NCBI GenBank assembly: GCA_015680685.1
Contig: MNCI01003954.1
Span: 1-64,000, forward strand
Source: Gnetum montanum
Taxonomy: Eukaryota > Streptophyta > Gnetopsida > Gnetales > Gnetaceae
Direction of reading: 5' to 3'
DNA length: 64,000 bases
The position numbers and the translations under genes were made by a program. Below are positions 60,201 to 64,000 of the stretch, one piece after another. Numbering within the stretch: position 1 is the first letter of the stretch; each line of letters starts with the position of its first letter. The notes under the pieces are model-generated. The model had not been told where the DNA came from and ran no database searches. It saw only the letters and a program-made list of their open reading frames with translations.

Positions 60201-62762
60201 GTAAATGGCGTAGGTGAGACAGGTGCAGGATCAATTCTTTGAGGGAAAATTGGCCCATTAGAAGACCAATCCTCATGTAACCAACCACGAACTTGGCAGT
60301 GCTCAAAGGCTCTTGAAAACTACCTATGGTAGTCAACAATAGCCATTTTTGTTTGGTCCAGTATCGTAGCACGAAGAATGGGGCCCGCCATGAATGTCTC
60401 TAGCGTTGTGTGCATTAAGGCAAGTCCACCATCATCATCGCGCATCCCATGCTCATCAAAGTGGGGCCTGCATAGGAAAACAACATTTACATTTAGATGA
60501 TGACATAAAAATTTATAAAGAAATCAAAATGTAAAGTAAGGTGCAAAGGAGCATACCTATCCACTCTATATACTGTCCTAGGTGGGTTCTAGAATAGAGT
60601 GTGCACATGGAAGGCTAAGAAAAGTGTGTTGCTGCTATTGTAATGAGCACAAGTAGGCAGCTCCCACACATGAGTCAAGGGACAAGTAGATCTAGGACCC
60701 TTAGTAGGGCCTCCTCCAAGCTTAAAAAGTCCCTCATCGATATCAGTGATAAAGGCAAGCATGCCTTGTGTAGACCTGGGAAGCATGGTCTTGATGATAT
60801 CACGAGCCAACTGTTCACTTATGTGAGACCATATAACCACACTAAAATTTTGTAGGATGAATAACAAAAATGAACTGGCACCAGGGCGGAACCATATCGC
60901 ATGGGGCCTGATGTGCATGTCATAGGGAGGTGTGTCTAGTACAAAAAGGCCAAACCAAGCAAGTACGCCAACAAGCTCAACTACGAGAAGAGAAGGTTTA
61001 GGTCCCCTGCATACAGCCAAAAACATTAGGTAAGTGAAGAATCTAAGTGCTAGCAATATGCCAAAATCACAAAAACTAAAAATCACATAAACAAATACTT
61101 TAAATACATAGCTTCACCCCATGAGACAAGGACACCAATATCTATTTAGTGTATTTGATGCTCACTAGGGTACATTGAAATCCATTTCAAAATAAATCCA
61201 CACAAAAGTACAAAACATAAACATTCACTGAAGAAGGTTTAAATCATCCATCTCAGGAAAACAATAAATGGTGTAAACATGAAACTAGCAAGTAATGGGC
61301 ATACTAGCAAACAAAACAATGCATGTCTTCACATTTTAGCTCATGCTGGGCATCTTTGGTAGCTTACACTGGGAACTACCCTAGCGTCAAACTCATGCTG
61401 GGTTCCTATAACCTGCAAACTTACGCTGGGAACCTGCAACTTGCCCTGGAATCCTGTAGCTCACGCTACCTAGAAAACCCTGTGCTTACGTTACCTGAGA
61501 CCCTGGTGGTCACGCTGAAAACTCCCGTTCCCCCCTGTAATGCCACTCACACTGACGTTTAGCCACACTCACATTGGGGCCTATTTCCACAACTCACGCT
61601 GCAGTTGCCAATTGGCTCATGCTGGGATTGTCCTAAGAAAACCACGTTATCTCTCCCCACCACTCATGCTAGTTTCCTACATTCCAGCTCATGTTGGGAA
61701 CCTGCAGCTCAAGTTTCCTAGAGAAATTTGTATTCACGTTGCCCAAGGCACAAGAAAAGAAAAAAACTTGATGTTGCACAGGAACCTGGCATTCACACTG
61801 CCAACCCAAAAATAGAAAAAGAATAGACCTTCTCTACAATCTATCTCACACTGCCAAGAAGAATGGGCCTTCCTCTGCAACATAGGCCTTCTTGGCCCAC
61901 ACTCATGCTAGCCCTTTCGTGGCTCGAAACTCACATTGGCCTTCCAGGGACAACTCACGTTGGAGGAAATCAAGGCTTATTCAGCAACCCACGATGCCTA
62001 TCTCTTACAGAACTCACATTCTAGACTAGGAAACCCTATAGCTCACACTACCCTGGAACCCTTGTCTTGTGCTCATGTTGCCCTGGAACCCTTATCTTGT
62101 GCTTACGCTGCCCTGGAACCCTTGTCTTGTGCACAGAAAAAATTAACACTGCTTAAGAAACCTAGCAAGCATGCTGGAAACCTCCCCAATAACGTGGCTC
62201 ACGCTACAAGCAAAAGGAAAATCAGCCTTCCCTTGCACTCATACTAGCTTTCCCTTCTCCTGGCACTCATGTTGCCAGGAAATCTAGCGCTCATGCTACA
62301 ACTAGGCTGAAAACCCCTAGGAAGCCTTGAAAACCCATTGCACATTGCTAGGAAGCCCTAAAAGCTCATGTTATCCAGGATATTCCTGGCACTCACGACA
62401 TGCTCACCCCAAAATAAAAAAAATGCAAAATGAAACAAAATCTAACTTGCATTCATGCCCTGCACACATGCCCTGGGCACTCATGCTAATGCTAATGCCA
62501 TGAAAATTAAGAACAGTGAATCACAAATCCTCGAAATAGCCCCAAAAATTGTAGCCATAAAATTTTTCCCTAGGTAACGCTATCTACAAATGCTAGAGAA
62601 AAGTAAAAGAAAGCAAATCTACCTGTGTAGGGCTCCATCCCATGTTGGAATCCTAGCTTGGGGGAGATGTTGGAGAAGCTCTTCACTCTCCTCCACAAAC
62701 GCTAGATCTGCCCTCCTCTTCCCTTTATCTCGGCTTGCCTTTCCTCTACCCTTGTCCTTCAT
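57262..62762 (-). pseudogene. Antisense eight-exon gene of element D (FCP1/NIF-like domain plus unknown region)
   Basis: Minus-strand exons: 62762-62623, 61006-60557, 60467-60196, 60102-59056, 58938-58660, 58577-58368, 58263-57485, 57342-57262. All introns are GT-AG (donors GTATGC, GTATGT twice, GTAAGT, GTGAGT; acceptors TGCAG, TACAG, TATCAG, TTTTAG, TATAG). The joined length is 3258 nt, divisible by three, with phases matching at every junction. About eleven in-frame stops but no frameshift occur. Residues 1-46 are basic (KGRGKASRDKGKRRADL, NLS-like). Residues 47-290 show PKPSLLVVELVGVL, AIWFRPGASSFLLFIL, VVIWSHISEQLARDII, NSSNTLF, NPPRTVY and a GGLA..LETF helix, the order of FCP1/NIF HAD phosphatases. 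The motif-I Asp is Glu here. Residues 290-1085 are unknown, with EEWLG, YPLFWARAFPKSLSQG, a coiled region and an acidic end. Confidence 0.75.
61007..62622 (-). repeat. Long first intron of the antisense gene, filled with CTCACGCTG repeats
   Basis: Between exons 1 and 2, dozens of degenerate units around CTCACGCTGGGAACCTGCAAC or GCCCTGGAACCCTTGTCTTGTG recur from 61330 to 62500. Open frames on the plus strand here are repeat by-products. The core CACGCTG is also the motif of the U3 of D and of its leader. Confidence 0.6.
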
Positions 62763-63354
62763 GGTTGCCTTGTTCACGTTGATGCTGACGTTGTAGCTCA
62801 CGCTGCACTATTGGCTCACACTATAGTCCAAGAACTCACACTAGCACAAAACCCCCTTCCTTCAGTTCAAAACCCCCTTTTAAACCCAAAACATTCTATT
62901 TTATTTTCTCTTATTTTATTTATTTAAACTTATCATGTCTAAATTTTATTTTCATTTATGTCATCTTTATTTTATGTTGGCCTAGTTTATTCCAACCTTT
63001 GGAGATGAGGCCAAACTTTTTTTTCTAGGAAGGGATGAAAAGTTAAAATCAACAAAAAATATAAAAATACATATATAAACATTTCAAAAATTCATAAAAT
63101 TCTAAAGTCTCATAAAATTATCGCTTGCACAAAATTTTAAAATCAGAAATGCTCTATGCACTCAGCCCAAATGACAAGTCAACATGAATATTATCTGGCT
63201 TGGTACGGCCTAAAACTGCCATGATTACCATTATGTCTCCCAATTTTGTCAGTACATAGTTTGATTACCCTATGTTCATTTACATTTAGTAACTCTTTCA
63301 TCAAGGGGATGTCTCTTACTTTGCTCCCAGTTTAAAATTGGCAGGAGCAAGCAC
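62763..63354. promoter_or_regulatory. Region between the antisense gene start and pol of element D
   Basis: Non-coding. It must contain the antisense promoter if there is one, and probably a plus-strand splice acceptor for pol: CTCCCAGTTTAAAATTGGCAG at 63325-63345 ends with CAG shortly before the pol ATG. No sure TATA box for the antisense gene was identified. Confidence 0.35.
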
Positions 63355-64000
63355 ATGGCCACCAAGAATATCCTTTCAACATTGTCTCTCAATGGATCAT
63401 ACGGGGAGGTAAAAAGAGCAATCAACATAGAATCCTTGGATATAGACCCATCCACTTATACTTATTTAGTAGCCTCCACTCAGGAAATGTTAGACTGGCC
63501 TAAAAATGTAACTAAGACTTTGGATTGAGAAGCGGATAATATCACTAAAGATCCCCTTGTTGAAGTCCCCATTACTACATTCAATGGCGAAGCTAGAACA
63601 TTGAAATTTAGTTCCCTACTAGACTCGCAACTTGTCGATGACATCACTCAAGTACTAAAAGATAACATCAAAACATTTGCATGGTCATATACTGACATGC
63701 TAGGATTAGACCCCCAAATTGTCCAACACAACATCATTCTCGATGAAAAAATTAAACCGGTAAAAGAAAAAGCACAAAAGGTTAGACCTGAGATGGCATT
63801 AGTAGTCTGTACTGAAATCACAAAGCTCTACCAAGCCGATTTCATCTGGGCTATTGCCTACTTTGATTGGGTATCAAACATTATTGTAGTCCCTAAGAAT
63901 AACGATAGTATATGCATATGCATCGACTTTCGTGATCTCAACACAACCACTATAAAGGATGATTTCCCGTTACCTAGCATCGATCAAATTATTGACACAA
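63355..64000 (+). pseudogene. pol: Pol of element D, N-terminal part (cut by window end)
   Basis: From ATG 63355 (MATKNILSTLSLNGSYGEV) the frame parallels the start of pol in element A: VASTQEMLDWP, FAWSYTDMLGLDPQIVQHN, AQKVRPEMALVVC, then the RT opening ADFIWAIAYFDWVSNIIVVP, CICIDFRDLN, KDDFPLPSIDQ. One stop near 63528 is seen. The RT catalytic box and all later domains are outside the window. Confidence 0.85.

Larger units (their letters stand above)
50852..64000 (+). mobile_element. Ty3/gypsy Tat-type LTR retrotransposon D (runs off window)
   Basis: 5' LTR 50852-52561, PBS 52566, leader, gag 52891-55183, protease about 55646-56380, a short array, the antisense spliced gene 57262-62762, then pol from 63355. 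Pol matches element A (QHNIILD, AQK, RDLN.TTIKD.FPLPSIDQ). The 3' half is outside the window. D shows the fuller layout that A has lost in part. Confidence 0.85.

Noticed and set aside
61323-62247. Plus-strand ORFs of 79, 91 and 103 codons
   Set aside because: They lie in the CACGCTG repeat intron of the antisense gene and are translations of the repeat.
1-64000. CRISPR arrays, rRNA, operons and Shine-Dalgarno sites
   Set aside because: Nothing of the kind is seen. The LTR retrotransposons, GT-AG introns and LINEs mark the window as plant nuclear DNA.

Overview
This is a stretch of plant nuclear DNA built almost entirely of retrotransposons. The signs are two Ty3/gypsy elements of the Tat/Ogre type (one with a visible second RNase H domain), a tRNA-Asp-type primer site, long LTRs with TATA boxes, nested insertions and degenerate LINEs. 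I found no intact single-copy host gene, tRNA, rRNA or CRISPR array. The species cannot be read from the sequence. Two long N gaps and four single Ns show that this is a draft scaffold.

Layout. (1) 1-12923: Tat-type element A, with a 5' LTR cut by the window edge, an antisense spliced gene (about 1.6-5.6 kb), pol (RT, RNase H, second RNase H, integrase; 6045-9512), a tandem array, a second short antisense ORF, PPT and 3' LTR. Gag and protease are missing. (2) 12924-17900: AT-rich, gene-poor DNA with short tandem repeats and a 634-base gap. (3) 17920-44898: a nest of one LTR family that encodes gag and protease plus a separate second ORF, but no reverse transcriptase or integrase. An old copy C (20197-25183 and 40810 onward) was split by an outer copy (25189-40809, TSD CATTC). 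The outer copy was in turn split inside gag by an inner copy (27019-35765, TSD GACAT). A reversed remnant lies at 17920-20196. The 3' end of C is scrambled by two contigs that appear to be placed backwards. (4) 44900-50851: AT-rich DNA with a minus-strand LINE fragment and a plus-strand LINE. (5) 50852-64000: Tat-type element D, with LTR, PBS, gag, protease, array, antisense spliced gene and the start of pol. It runs off the window.

The most striking content is the antisense gene, present in both A and D. In D, eight exons with GT-AG introns join in one frame over 1086 codons. Exons 2-3 resemble an FCP1/NIF-type HAD phosphatase, and the rest is unrecognised. In A the same gene keeps the first intron position and phase, the same 450-nt second exon and most later introns. 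The second notable system is the gag-protease family. Its second ORF (about 930 codons) sits behind its own TATA box and LTR-like palindromes, and conserved non-coding blocks separate the two modules.

Most of the large ORFs are broken mainly by stop codons that a single C-to-T or G-to-A change would explain, with few or no frameshifts. That fits decay of methylated, silenced copies.
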